A DNA stretch of 64,000 nucleotides from Chryseobacterium sp. GTDB taxonomy: Bacteria; Bacteroidota; Bacteroidia; Flavobacteriales; Weeksellaceae. The notes beneath the pieces are model-generated. The model did no database searches and was not told the DNA's origin. It worked only from the letters and a program-made list of their open reading frames with translations. Where the stretch lies: positions 62,001 to 126,000 of the forward strand of contig NZ_JAFAJM010000005.1 in the NCBI RefSeq assembly GCF_019236175.1, written 5' to 3'. How positions within the stretch are numbered: the first letter of the stretch is position 1; each line of letters starts with the position of its first letter. The position numbers and the translations under genes were made by a program. This document shows positions 36,399 to 45,717 of this stretch, piece by piece.

Positions 36399-37083
36399 TG
36401 AGTTATTAGCGATCAGCTATTTAAAACTTCTATGTGAACAAATTGACCAGGTAGAAGTGGTAAAAGCATTCAATGATCCTAAAATTTTTCTTAATGAAAT
36501 AGACAATATCGACTGTAACCTCTGTATTCTGGATATTGAAATGCCCGGAATGACAGGGCTTCAGGTGGCAGAACTTATTTCAGACTCTAAAAAAATAATC
36601 TTTACCACCGCCTATAAAGAATACGCTGCTGAAGCTTTTGATCTTAATGTAGTGGATTATGTAAGGAAACCCATCAAAAAAGAACGATTAATTCAGGCCT
36701 TCGAAAAAGCAAAAGAACTGGTAGAAACCACTCCTAAAAAATCCTTTATAGAATGGAATACCAATATCGGGAAAACCGTTATTTTCACAGATCAGATCGC
36801 TTATATTAAAACTTCAGAGATCGACAGCAGAGATAAAGATATTATTCTGAATGACGGAACAGCCATTGTATTAAAAAATCTCAATTTCAAAAACCTTCTG
36901 GAAATGCTTCCTGCTAAAGATTTTGCACAGGTCAACAAAAAGGAAATCATTGCATTGGCTTCCATTAAAGTATTTTCCACCAACGAAATCATCACGACTA
37001 TTTCCACGGAAGATCACTCCTTTCTGAAACTCCAGATCGGAGAAGCCTACAAAAACTCTTTAATGGAATTATTCGGAAAATAG
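36373..37083 (+). CDS. LytTR-family response regulator
   Basis: 236 residues. Receiver domain with acidic pocket (LDDE), phospho-acceptor Asp in LCILDIEMPGMTGL and KPIKKERL Lys; then a C-terminal LytTR DNA-binding domain (residues about 130-235, starting near KTVIFTDQIAYIKTSE). Pairs with the kinase that it overlaps. Target genes unknown; ald is a candidate only by neighbourhood. Confidence 0.9.
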   Translation: MIKCVILDDELLAISYLKLLCEQIDQVEVVKAFNDPKIFLNEIDNIDCNLCILDIEMPGMTGLQVAELISDSKKIIFTTAYKEYAAEAFDLNVVDYVRKPIKKERLIQAFEKAKELVETTPKKSFIEWNTNIGKTVIFTDQIAYIKTSEIDSRDKDIILNDGTAIVLKNLNFKNLLEMLPAKDFAQVNKKEIIALASIKVFSTNEIITTISTEDHSFLKLQIGEAYKNSLMELFGK

Positions 37084-37191
37084 ACTTTTCAAAACTTTCC
37101 GGTTTTATTACAGAATACCAAGCCTTCATTACAACTCTGTTTTTTCAGCCTGCAATCCGCATAGTTTTGCAGTGAATTAACTGATTTTATA

Positions 37192-37577
37192 ATGAAAAAC
37201 TTTATGTATGCTGCAGGAATTCTCATATCCGGTTTATGCTTTTCTCAGGAAAATCCGAAGATCAAAGCCTATCTTTTCGACGGAGTAGCAGTTGCCGGAT
37301 ATGTGGATCATGGTGCTTTTATCAACTTTACAGGTCCCAACATAAGCCTTACCCGTAAAAATATAAGATTTATACTGGGAATGCTTCCTTCACTCAGAAT
37401 TAAAGAAGATCGGTCATCAGTACCAAAAACAGCCCCGTCACTCCTAGTCTGGGAGCTGGTCTGACAATAATTTATAAAAAGATTGCTCTCCAGATTCCGG
37501 TGTATTACAATACCAAAACGGCGGATCAGGATGGAAAATGGAAAATAGGAGTAGGAATCGGCTATTCATTCAAATAG
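37192..37577 (+). pseudogene. Frameshifted small secreted/outer-membrane protein gene
   Basis: Begins with a signal peptide (MKNFMYAAGILISGLCFSQ), then continues to about residue 75 (ILGMLPSLRIKED) before a premature TGA at 37462. From about 37395 another frame continues with NSPVTPSLGAGLTIIYKK, then IALQIPVYYNTKTADQDG and a barrel-like end GVGIGYSFK with TAG at 37575-37577. Together they give a roughly 128-residue protein broken by one frameshift. Either a recent pseudogene or a sequencing error. Family not recognised. Confidence 0.7.
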
Positions 37578-37676
37578 ATTTTTATTACATTTTTTAGAAC
37601 ATTCATTACATTTTAAAAACAAGACTATTTTAATATAAATATATTCTTATCAACTTTGCATCAAAATATTGGAATC

Positions 37677-39968
37677 ATGAATTTGGGGAAATATAAAAAT
37701 ATTATTTTTTACATCAGTACAATTGCATTCTTCTCATGCCTTATGTACTGGTTTTTTGTTGAAGGTAAAACACTTGAAATCGGAGAAAATATTACTCCAA
37801 GTAAAGATACTGGAGCCAGCATGTGGGAAAATTTCGCAGATTCATTTCTTACCAATCTGCACCATCCATTGGCACTTCTTCTCGCTCAGATCGTCACGAT
37901 TATTCTGGTTGCGAAACTCTTCGGATGGATTTGTATCAAACTGAAACAACCCTCCGTAATTGGTGAAATGATTGCAGGTATTGTTCTCGGGCCTTCCCTT
38001 TTCGGATTGTATTTCCCGGAACTTTCAGCGTTTATTTTTCCGAAAGAATCATTACCTAATTTACAGTTTTTAAGCCAGATCGGCCTTATTCTCTTCATGT
38101 ATATTGTCGGAATGGAACTGGATCTTAGCGTTCTCAGAAAAAAAGCACACGATGCCGTAGTGATCAGCCATGCAAGTATTATTATTCCTTTTGCACTAGG
38201 AGTCGGGCTCTCCTATTTCATTTATAAGGAATTCGCACCGGAGGGAATCCAGTTCAGTTCGTTTGCCCTGTTTATCGCGATTGCCATGAGTATTACAGCT
38301 TTTCCTGTTCTGGCAAGAATCGTTCAGGAGCGGAACCTTCACAAAACCAAAATCGGAACCGTTGTTATTACCTGTGCGGCGGCTGATGATATTACCGCAT
38401 GGTGTATTCTAGCTGCCGTAATTGCTGTCGTTAAAGCAGGATCTTTTTCAGGATCGGTATTCGTTATTTTAATGGCTATTCTTTATGTTTTTATCATGAT
38501 AAAAGCCGTAAGACCTTTTCTGAACAGAATCGCAGAATTACAAAAGGGAAAAGGATTTATCAATAAAGGATTGGTCGCCATTTTCTTTCTGATATTAATT
38601 ATCTCTTCCTATGCAACGGAAGTTATCGGTATCCACGCTCTTTTCGGAGCTTTTATGGCCGGAGCCATCATGCCGGAAAATGTAAAATTCAGAAATCTTT
38701 TCATCGAAAAAGTAGAAGATGTGGCGTTGGTTTTACTACTTCCCCTGTTCTTCGTATTTACCGGATTAAGAACCCAGATCGGATTACTGAATGATGTACA
38801 TCTCTGGAAAATCGGGGGACTGATTATTTTAACCGCAGTTACCGGAAAATTTGTAGGAAGTGCACTGACTGCAAGATTCCTGAAAATAAGCTGGAAAGAT
38901 AGTCTCACGATAGGCGCCTTAATGAATACAAGAGGACTTACGGAGCTTATCGTTCTTAACATCGGGTATGACCTGGGTGTTTTAGGTCCCGAGCTCTTTG
39001 CAATGCTTGTGATTATGGCCTTATTCACTACCTTTATGACCGGCCCTTGTCTTGACTTTATCAATTACCTTTTTAAAGGAAAAAAATCTATGGTAGAAGA
39101 TGAAGATGAGCATGGTGATCATGATGCAAAATACCGCGTTCTCCTTTCTTTTGAAACCGCAAAGTCAGGAAGTAAACTTTTGAGACTTGCTGATAATTTC
39201 ACCCATAAAATGAATGGCAACAAAAGTGTAACGGCTATGACCATTGCTCCTGTGGATGAACTGCATGCTTTTGACATTGAAAACTTTGAAAAGGAACAAT
39301 TCAAAAATGTAATTGAAACTTCCCACGAGCTTGAACTTGAAGTGACGACTCTTTTCAAAGCTTCCACTGATGTTGAAAGCGACCTTACTCATATTACCAA
39401 TAAAGGAAATTATGACCTCCTTCTGATTATGCTGGGAAAATCCATGTACGAAGGAAGCCTGCTTGGAAGACTGCTTGGATTTACGACCAAAATCATTAAT
39501 CCAGAAAAACTACTGAATACAGTTAAAGGAAAAGGAAATATTTTCAATACTTCGCCTTTCGATGATCTGACGCTTCAGGTGCTGGATAAAGCTACAATTC
39601 CTGTTGGAGTTCTGGTGGATAAAGATTTTAATACGGCAGACAAAATATTTGTTCCTATTTTTAATTTAAGTGACTTTTATCTTCTTGAATATGCCAAAAG
39701 ACTGATTAACAATAATAATTCCCAGATAATCATTCTGGATGCAGCAGGTCAGATCCGTAATAATATTGAGGTAAAAGAACTGATCAGAAGTATTGAACAG
39801 GTTGCTCCGAATCACATCACACTGTATAATGAAAAGAAAATTGAGAAGGAGTTTCTTAATTCACAGGACCTGATGCTGATCAGCAGTAAAAGCTGGAAAA
39901 ACCTGATTGATACTAAAAGTCTCTGGTTGTCAGATATTCCTTCAACCTTAATTATTTCAAACCCTTAG
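37677..39968 (+). CDS. CPA2-family cation:proton antiporter with cytosolic USP-like tail
   Basis: 763 residues from the ATG at 37677; a TTG 21 nt upstream is less likely. An N-terminal helix and soluble loop precede about 12 membrane helices typical of KefB/NhaS (PSVIGEMIAGIVLGPSLFG, then ADDITAWC with the ion-binding Asp pair, and GALMNTRGLTELIVLNIG). Residues about 480-763 are cytosolic and look like one or two degenerate universal-stress-protein domains, a combination known from plant and bacterial CPA2 exchangers. Probably K+/H+ or Na+/H+ exchange at the inner membrane. Confidence 0.9.
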   Translation: MNLGKYKNIIFYISTIAFFSCLMYWFFVEGKTLEIGENITPSKDTGASMWENFADSFLTNLHHPLALLLAQIVTIILVAKLFGWICIKLKQPSVIGEMIAGIVLGPSLFGLYFPELSAFIFPKESLPNLQFLSQIGLILFMYIVGMELDLSVLRKKAHDAVVISHASIIIPFALGVGLSYFIYKEFAPEGIQFSSFALFIAIAMSITAFPVLARIVQERNLHKTKIGTVVITCAAADDITAWCILAAVIAVVKAGSFSGSVFVILMAILYVFIMIKAVRPFLNRIAELQKGKGFINKGLVAIFFLILIISSYATEVIGIHALFGAFMAGAIMPENVKFRNLFIEKVEDVALVLLLPLFFVFTGLRTQIGLLNDVHLWKIGGLIILTAVTGKFVGSALTARFLKISWKDSLTIGALMNTRGLTELIVLNIGYDLGVLGPELFAMLVIMALFTTFMTGPCLDFINYLFKGKKSMVEDEDEHGDHDAKYRVLLSFETAKSGSKLLRLADNFTHKMNGNKSVTAMTIAPVDELHAFDIENFEKEQFKNVIETSHELELEVTTLFKASTDVESDLTHITNKGNYDLLLIMLGKSMYEGSLLGRLLGFTTKIINPEKLLNTVKGKGNIFNTSPFDDLTLQVLDKATIPVGVLVDKDFNTADKIFVPIFNLSDFYLLEYAKRLINNNNSQIIILDAAGQIRNNIEVKELIRSIEQVAPNHITLYNEKKIEKEFLNSQDLMLISSKSWKNLIDTKSLWLSDIPSTLIISNP

Positions 39969-40056
39969 ACACACAGTCCATTATCAGTTTATGTTCTAGT
40001 AAACCAGAGCTATTAAAATCCCAAGTTGCGATATCTCTATATAACATAGGCTATAT

Positions 40057-40093
40057 AAACCGGCAGCATCCCAATGTTGCCGGTTTAATTTTT
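40057..40093 (+). terminator. Terminator after the antiporter gene
   Basis: AAACCGGCAGCAT (40057-40069) pairs with ATGTTGCCGGTTT (40074-40086) with one G-U pair, 4-nt loop, then AATTTTTT. Confidence 0.88.
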
Positions 40094-40396
40094 TCCACAT
40101 AAAAATAATCCGTATTATAACCGTAAATACAATTTTCACTTATCATTATAAATGAAAGTTTTTAACACAGAAAAAACCACTTAAATCTATATATTTTAAC
40201 ATATTTTTAAATATTTACACAAAACACAACAGTAAAATCAAAACGAAAAACTTTTTTTAGTAAATTGAGTACCTCCTAATATGTAATCATTTTATGTATT
40301 AAAAAATGCTAAACTTTAATGAAGACAATCCATGACACAAAAGATTATTAAGAATTAAAAACCAATAACTTCCTGTAAAATATTTCAAAAAATTCA
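40094..40396. other. AT-rich intergenic stretch, nothing recognised
   Basis: About 300 nt of very AT-rich DNA between the antiporter terminator and the promoter of the next pair of genes. I see no ORF of note, no hairpin with a U tract and no repeat. Confidence 0.6.
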
Positions 40397-40404
40397 TAAT
40401 TTTG
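40397..40404 (+). promoter_or_regulatory. Candidate -7 element for the zinc-ribbon gene pair
   Basis: TAATTTTG fits TAnnTTTG, 45 nt before the start codon. Confidence 0.5.
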
Positions 40405-40449
40405 CAGATCACATTTAATCCAAAAAACTAACCACTTAAATACAATACA

Positions 40450-40989
40450 ATGTGCCGATATGCCATGATGGTTTACAAAGGTCATTATGCCTGTTTTAAC
40501 TGCCAGAAAACTTTTAAACGCCGCGTCCTGAAAGATGTAGACAGAGACGCCATATCTTCTGTGGAAGCCAAATGCCCCGAATGTGGAAACCTGATGGCTA
40601 ATATGGGACTGGATTTTGAATCACCAGCCAAAAACGACCACAAAAAATGGGCGCATATCAAAGATTTATATACCGTCGGAATTACCTTCCATTCTTGTGG
40701 ATGTTCCGGCCCGGGATACATTCCCCAGGATCGCAAAGCTATTATTACCTATCTCGAAAAAATACGGTCAGAATATATGCATTCACTGGTATTCTGGAGA
40801 TACAGGATCGAGCCTGAAAATAAAAAAGAACGCGAACTGGAATACCAGAGGAACGGCTCAGAATTATGGACGGTAAGCCGAACAGCTTTTAAACAAACGG
40901 TAAGCAATCAGGAAGGAATAAACTACTGGATCGATAAGATTAAAGAAGTGGAAGAACGTATTAATATCATCCGAAATTCCAATATATAA
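40450..40989 (+). CDS. Hypothetical protein with zinc-ribbon-like cysteine pairs
   Basis: 179 residues, soluble. CFNC (15-18) and CPEC (42-45) are spaced like a zinc ribbon, with a further HSCGCSGPG at 81-88; the middle and C-terminal parts are charged and helical. No recognised family. Its TAA overlaps the next ATG, so the pair is translationally coupled. It might be a nucleic-acid-binding or structural protein; I cannot say more. Confidence 0.75.
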   Translation: MCRYAMMVYKGHYACFNCQKTFKRRVLKDVDRDAISSVEAKCPECGNLMANMGLDFESPAKNDHKKWAHIKDLYTVGITFHSCGCSGPGYIPQDRKAIITYLEKIRSEYMHSLVFWRYRIEPENKKERELEYQRNGSELWTVSRTAFKQTVSNQEGINYWIDKIKEVEERINIIRNSNI

Positions 40990-41405
40990 TGAATCTGAGA
41001 CCAGACCTGGAACCTGATTTAAAAACAGCGGAAATCCGATATCCGAAGATTTTAAAACTGATCCTTGATTATACTGCATACGCAGATCTTTCAGGGGATG
41101 GGGATCTCACTGCTTATCATAAACTGGAATCCGAATTACATCATATCACTCAAAAAGATATTTCCCAATTCAATATGGAATGGTGGGAAGAAGAAGGTGC
41201 CGAAGTACTGGCCTTCCGTATGGCTTTACCTGATCCGGAAAAAACAGAAAACCTGACCCCTGAGGAACGTGAAGAAATCTTATTCCGCATAGAAAACCCT
41301 GTCATTATCAACAAAGACTGGGAAGAACAGACTTTTGAAGAGCAGTTTTCTTTATATCTCGATGATTATTATCGCCGGTTTCTAAAACTGAACGACAAAA
41401 ATTAA
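40989..41405 (+). CDS. Hypothetical acidic protein, partner of the zinc-ribbon protein
   Basis: 138 residues, strongly acidic, rich in Trp/Glu (FNMEWWEEEGAEVL, PEEREEILFRIE), no signal peptide, no known motif. Coupled by a TAATG overlap to the preceding gene, suggesting that the two products act together. The small size and acidic partner layout recalls toxin-immunity or adaptor pairs but there is no specific evidence for that. Confidence 0.7.
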   Translation: MNLRPDLEPDLKTAEIRYPKILKLILDYTAYADLSGDGDLTAYHKLESELHHITQKDISQFNMEWWEEEGAEVLAFRMALPDPEKTENLTPEEREEILFRIENPVIINKDWEEQTFEEQFSLYLDDYYRRFLKLNDKN

Positions 41406-41594
41406 TAGTATTTACCTACCTTCTTCCGGATTTACATTTAATAATTTCACACTCTTAATCTGATGTTTGTAAAGATTCAGCCAAAACAGATAGTATAAAA
41501 ATACTTTTCTATTCATATTAAACAGGTAAAAGATTTAAGATTTTATCAATCTATAATTTCTATAAGAAATTTCCCCAGCTTCAAAAATATTTTA

Positions 41595-41602
41595 TACCTT
41601 TG
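41595..41602 (+). promoter_or_regulatory. tyrA leader promoter -7 element
   Basis: TACCTTTG fits TAnnTTTG and ends 4 nt before the leader peptide start, the same geometry as the ilv leader. No clear -33 TTG at 19 nt. Confidence 0.65.
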
Positions 41603-41606
41603 CCTT

Positions 41607-41663
41607 GTGAATTTCAACAACGAAACATATTATTATAGAATTTTTAACTCAGATCTGGGATAG
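41607..41663 (+). CDS. Aromatic leader peptide upstream of tyrA (18 aa)
   Basis: GTG-started ORF encoding MNFNNETYYYRIFNSDLG: three consecutive Tyr codons (TAT TAT TAT) plus two Phe. It is followed 22 nt later by a terminator hairpin that precedes tyrA, whose product makes tyrosine. The layout is that of a Tyr-sensing attenuator. The start codon sits 4 nt after the -7 element, so it would be read from leaderless RNA. Confidence 0.72.
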   Translation: MNFNNETYYYRIFNSDLG

Positions 41664-41685
41664 GGATTCTTATGAACATAGCTTA

Positions 41686-41712
41686 AAACCTCGTCCTTGA
41701 CGAGGTTTTTTT
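41686..41712 (+). terminator. Attenuator terminator before tyrA
   Basis: AAACCTCGT (41686-41694), loop CCTTG, ACGAGGTTT (41700-41708) and seven T's. It stands between the leader peptide and the tyrA ATG (41733). A competing structure can use GGGATAGG at the leader stop codon with CCTCGTCC (6 pairs, 2x2 internal loop). Confidence 0.85.
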
Positions 41713-41732
41713 ATTTTAAAATATTAAGAAAG

Positions 41733-42575
41733 ATGAAAATAAGTATTATAGGAGCAGGATTAATCGGAGGTTCAATGGCTTTGAAATTAAGAGAAAAAGG
41801 GATTGCCAGCTTCATCTATGGAATTGATAACGATCAGCAACATATCAATGAAGCTCTGGAACTGAAAATAATTGATGCTGAAGCCAATCTGGAACAGGGA
41901 GTAAAAAATGCTGACCTGATCATTATAGCGATTCCGGTAGATGCTGCCAGAAAATTATTACCCGGTGTTTTAGATCTTGTATCCGATCATCAGACCGTGA
42001 TGGATGCCGGGTCTACCAAAGCAGGGATTGTGAATGCTGTGAAAGATCACCCGAAACGTTCAAGATTTGTAGCCTTCCACCCGATGTGGGGTACAGAAAA
42101 CAGCGGCCCGAAATCTGCCATCGCCGAGAGTTTCTCAGGAAAGGCCGGGGTGATCTGCAATAAGGAAGAATCCGCTGATGACGCTTTGGGTATTGTTGAG
42201 CAGATAGTCAATGCACTGGATATGCACATGATTTATATGAACGCAGAAGATCACGATATTCATACCGCTTATATTTCTCACATCTCCCATATTACCTCAT
42301 ATGCTCTTGCTAATACTGTACTGGAAAAAGAACGTGAAGAGGAAACGATTTTCCAGCTTGCCAGTTCCGGTTTCTCCAGTACGGTACGTTTGGCAAAATC
42401 TCATCCGGAAATGTGGGTCCCGATTTTTAAACAGAATAAAGAAAACGTACTGGATGTCCTCAATGAACATATTACCCAACTAAGGAAATTCAAATCCGCA
42501 CTGGAAAAGGAAAATTATGAATACCTTGAAGAACTGATCACCAATGCAAACAGAATCAGAGGTATTTTAAGATAG
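41733..42575 (+). CDS. tyrA: Prephenate dehydrogenase
   Basis: Oxidative decarboxylation of prephenate to 4-hydroxyphenylpyruvate, the tyrosine branch. 280 residues from the ATG at 41733; the upstream TTG lies in the terminator stem. Rossmann motif IIGAGLIGGSMAL at the N-terminus, then VMDAGSTKAGI, and FHPMWGTENSGPKSA, which contains the catalytic His/substrate region of TyrA. The C-terminal half is the all-helical dimerisation domain. No ACT domain, so control may rest on the leader. Confidence 0.93.
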   Translation: MKISIIGAGLIGGSMALKLREKGIASFIYGIDNDQQHINEALELKIIDAEANLEQGVKNADLIIIAIPVDAARKLLPGVLDLVSDHQTVMDAGSTKAGIVNAVKDHPKRSRFVAFHPMWGTENSGPKSAIAESFSGKAGVICNKEESADDALGIVEQIVNALDMHMIYMNAEDHDIHTAYISHISHITSYALANTVLEKEREEETIFQLASSGFSSTVRLAKSHPEMWVPIFKQNKENVLDVLNEHITQLRKFKSALEKENYEYLEELITNANRIRGILR

Positions 42576-42612
42576 TACTTCCCTTCGTAATAGTTCTGCA
42601 ATAATCCGAATA

Positions 42613-42647
42613 AAAAATCCTTAGACAGCATCTAAGGATTTTTATAT
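42613..42647. terminator. Bidirectional terminator between tyrA and sdaA
   Basis: AAAAATCCTTAGA (42613-42625) and TCTAAGGATTTTT (42631-42643), perfect 13-bp stem with 5-nt loop, between convergent genes. Confidence 0.92.
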
Positions 42648-42666
42648 TTTAAATAGGTATGCTCAA

Positions 42667-44085
42667 CTAGCATTCCGGAACATTTACCGCAATGGCCAAT
42701 CCTCCTTCAGAAGTTTCCTTAAAACGGTCACTCATAGCTAATGCTGTTTCCCACATGGTCTGAATCACTTCATCCAGGCTTACTTTTGCCTTGGCCGGAT
42801 CACTTTCCAGCGCTATATTAGCCGCAGTAATCGCTTTAATAGCTCCCATTGTATTCCTTTCGATACACGGAATCTGCACAAGCCCTTTGATCGGGTCACA
42901 GGTTAATCCAAGATGATGTTCCATGGCAATTTCTGCCGCCATCATCACCTGACCTACGCTTCCTCCTAAGATCTCCGTAAGTCCTGCAGCAGCCATCGCC
43001 GATGACACACCGATCTCTGCCTGACAACCTCCCATTGCTGCAGAAATGGTTGCATTTTTTTTGAATAAAGTACCGATTTCTCCTGCAACCAAAAGAAAAC
43101 GGATAATATCATCATCGCTGATTGAATCTGTGAAAGCCTGAGAATACATCAGCACCGCCGGAATTACACCACTTGCCCCATTGGTAGGTGCCGTAATAAT
43201 TCTTCCGAAGCTTGCGTTTTCTTCATTTACCGCCAGTGCAAAACAAGCAATCCATTTGTTGATATTGGTGAAATTTTCTTCAGCATCAACTACCTGCTGA
43301 AACCATTCATCTTTATTTTTATAAATTTTATCTCCCAGTAGCTTCCTGTTGATTCCGGCTGCTCTTCGGGAAACATTCAGCCCGCCGGGAAGAATTCCCT
43401 CTTTATTGACTCCCTTATAAATACATTCTTTGATCTGCTGCCAGATATAAAGTGCCTCTTTTCTGGTTTCTTCCTGAGTTCTCCAGCTTTCTTCGTTAAT
43501 AAAAATAAGGTCTGAGATTCTGTTAAGGCCCAGTTTCTGACAATATTTTGCAAGATCGGAAGCTTTATGACAAGGGTACAGGGTACGCACACAATGCTTT
43601 TCAATAGAGTTTTTTTCCTGACTGGCAATAAAGCCGCCGCCTACAGAATAAAAATCCTGCACAAGCTCTGTTCCATCTTCAAAAACCGCCCTGAAAATCA
43701 TCCCATTAGGGTGGAAATCAAGAGATTTCTGCATATTCAAAACCAAATGATATCCGTAGATAAACGGAATTTCTTTTTCTCCGCCAAGATTAATGATCTG
43801 AGCCGTTTTTATGTGTTCTATCTTCTCATCAATTTTAGAAGTATTAATCGTTTTAAAATCTTCCCCGTTTAATCCCAGCATTCCCGCAATATCCGTCCCG
43901 TGTCCGATCCCCGTTTTAGCAAGTGAACCGAAAAATTCAAGAAAAACTTCTTTAACTTCAGCTATTGACCTTTCTCTTTTAATAATCCTAATAAATGCAG
44001 ATGCAGCATTCCATGGCCCCATCGTATGCGAACTGGACGGACCTATCCCAACTTTAATAATTTCAAAAACCGATATTGATTCCAT
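42667..44085 (-). CDS. sdaA: L-serine ammonia-lyase, single-chain iron-sulfur type
   Basis: Deaminates serine to pyruvate. 472 residues fusing the beta domain (N-terminal, GPSSSHTMGPWNAA) with the alpha/catalytic domain (GCQAEIGVSSAMAAAGL, and CDPIKGLVQIPCIERN). Cysteines in these last motifs bind the 4Fe-4S cluster. Full length, bacterial type 2 layout. Own promoter candidate just upstream. Confidence 0.94.
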   Translation of the reverse strand: MESISVFEIIKVGIGPSSSHTMGPWNAASAFIRIIKRERSIAEVKEVFLEFFGSLAKTGIGHGTDIAGMLGLNGEDFKTINTSKIDEKIEHIKTAQIINLGGEKEIPFIYGYHLVLNMQKSLDFHPNGMIFRAVFEDGTELVQDFYSVGGGFIASQEKNSIEKHCVRTLYPCHKASDLAKYCQKLGLNRISDLIFINEESWRTQEETRKEALYIWQQIKECIYKGVNKEGILPGGLNVSRRAAGINRKLLGDKIYKNKDEWFQQVVDAEENFTNINKWIACFALAVNEENASFGRIITAPTNGASGVIPAVLMYSQAFTDSISDDDIIRFLLVAGEIGTLFKKNATISAAMGGCQAEIGVSSAMAAAGLTEILGGSVGQVMMAAEIAMEHHLGLTCDPIKGLVQIPCIERNTMGAIKAITAANIALESDPAKAKVSLDEVIQTMWETALAMSDRFKETSEGGLAIAVNVPEC

Positions 44086-44111
44086 AAATGATTCGTCATT
44101 TTCCTCAAAAA

Positions 44112-44119
44112 CAAAGATA
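44112..44119 (-). promoter_or_regulatory. sdaA -7 element
   Basis: Minus strand TATCTTTG fits TAnnTTTG, 26 nt before the sdaA start codon. Confidence 0.55.
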
Positions 44120-44271
44120 CATGATAAATCCTAATAAAAGTATAGCAAAACTTTAGATTTATTTAGTTTTCATACGCTATGAAGTAAGTATTTTTGAAGA
44201 GGATCTGATCCTCTATGTTCAATCGGAAGCATCATTAGTTTTAATCAGGCAACTCTATGCATTGTTTTTCC

Positions 44272-45615
44272 TCAACTGAAACTTTCTTCATGCTGCGAAA
44301 GATCAAGCCCTTTATTCTCAGATTCCTCCGAAACCCGTAATGTGATGAGGAGATCCGTTATTTTATATAAAACGAATGAACCCGAAAATGTAAAGGCGGA
44401 AACCAGAATCAAAGCCATCATATGATGAAGAAAAACCTCTGTTCCTCCATGAAGTAAACTGGCATTTTCTCCATGGGCAAATATAGCGGTCAGAATCATT
44501 CCCATTATTCCTCCAACACCGTGACAGGCGAAAACATCCAGTGTATCATCTATTTTTTTCATGGTTTTCCAGTTTACCAGTAGATTGGAAACTACGGCGG
44601 AAATAAATCCGATAAAAAGGCTTTCCTGAATACTTACGAAACCACATCCGGGAGTAATGGCTACCAATCCTACCACAGCACCAATACAGGCACCTAAAGC
44701 TGATACACTCCTGCCGTTAATCCTCTCGAAAAAGATCCATGTCATCATGGCGGAAGCGGAAGCAATTGTTGTTGTCCCAAAAGCTGTTGCTGCTGATGCT
44801 GAAGCGCTAAGTGCAGAGCCTGCATTGAATCCGAACCAGCCAAACCATAACATTCCCGTTCCCAAAATTACATAGGTTATATTGGAAGGCTGATGATGAG
44901 GATTCTTTCGCTTTCCTAAAACTAAAGCTCCTGCAAGCGCAGCAAAGCCGGCACTCATATGCACTACTGTTCCTCCTGCAAAATCTTTTACCCCAAAGTA
45001 TTTATTGAGAAGCCCGTCCGGATGCCATACCATATGACAAAGCGGCGCATAGATAAAAATACTGAAAAGTACGATGAATAAAAGGTATGAAATAAAACGC
45101 ACCCTCTCTGCAAAAGAACCCGTGATAATTGCTGGAGTAATCACAGCAAATTTCATCTGAAACAAAGCAAAAAGAATGAACGGAATGGTAGGAGCCATCA
45201 GTTTATGAGGTAAACTTTCCACGCCGCTAAAAAAGGGATAAGTAAAAGGATTTCCAATAATCCCATACTGCTCTCCGTGAATACTGATCCCCAAAGATGC
45301 ACCAAAAGACAGAGAGAATCCTACAACGACCCATACTATGGAGATGACGCCTAGTGCAATAAAACTTTGCAACATGGTAGAGATCACATTTTTCTTTCCC
45401 ACCATTCCGCCGTAAAAAAAAGAAAGCCCGGGTGTCATCAGAAGAACAAGACCTGCTGCTGCGAGAATCCAGGCCACATCGGCACCTACTATTTTATCTG
45501 CGGTAAGAAAGTTTCCGGTCGTAGGAAGTCTCGTTTCAGGATTCCAGAATAATCCTCCGAACGCCACTAAAGTAATGACTGAAAACGAAACAATCCATTT
45601 TAATCCTATTTTCAT
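44272..45615 (-). CDS. amt: Ammonium transporter
   Basis: 447 residues; 11-12 membrane helices of the Amt/Rh fold, carrying NH4+/NH3 across the inner membrane. Conserved motifs: ADVAWILAAAGLVLLMTPGLSFFYGG, DFAGGTVVHMSAGFAALAGAL with the first pore His, and ACHGVGGIMGMILTAIF with the second. No neighbouring glnB/glnK, which is unusual for amt but not rare in this phylum. Confidence 0.94.
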   Translation of the reverse strand: MKIGLKWIVSFSVITLVAFGGLFWNPETRLPTTGNFLTADKIVGADVAWILAAAGLVLLMTPGLSFFYGGMVGKKNVISTMLQSFIALGVISIVWVVVGFSLSFGASLGISIHGEQYGIIGNPFTYPFFSGVESLPHKLMAPTIPFILFALFQMKFAVITPAIITGSFAERVRFISYLLFIVLFSIFIYAPLCHMVWHPDGLLNKYFGVKDFAGGTVVHMSAGFAALAGALVLGKRKNPHHQPSNITYVILGTGMLWFGWFGFNAGSALSASASAATAFGTTTIASASAMMTWIFFERINGRSVSALGACIGAVVGLVAITPGCGFVSIQESLFIGFISAVVSNLLVNWKTMKKIDDTLDVFACHGVGGIMGMILTAIFAHGENASLLHGGTEVFLHHMMALILVSAFTFSGSFVLYKITDLLITLRVSEESENKGLDLSQHEESFS

Positions 45616-45635
45616 AAAATTTATATTTACCCTAT

Positions 45636-45643
45636 CAAAGTTA
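45636..45643 (-). promoter_or_regulatory. amt -7 element
   Basis: Minus strand TAACTTTG fits TAnnTTTG, 20 nt upstream of the amt start. Confidence 0.5.
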
Positions 45644-45717
45644 AATATAAATCCAATATAAACTTATTTAAAAACAATAAACCCCATAAAAAAAAAGGGG
45701 TCAATTTAAAATAAATA

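Noticed and set aside
38609..39064. 151-codon minus-strand ORF inside the antiporter gene
   Set aside because: Mirror image of hydrophobic membrane-helix codons.
44198..44214. Palindrome AGAGGATC-T-GATCCTCT near the end of amt
   Set aside because: Neither a U tract nor a promoter is adjacent; could be chance or a weak terminator, so it was not listed as a feature.
45678..45702. ACCCC...GGGGT hairpin between the hydrolase gene and amt
   Set aside because: Only 5 bp with a poly-A loop; too weak to call a terminator.
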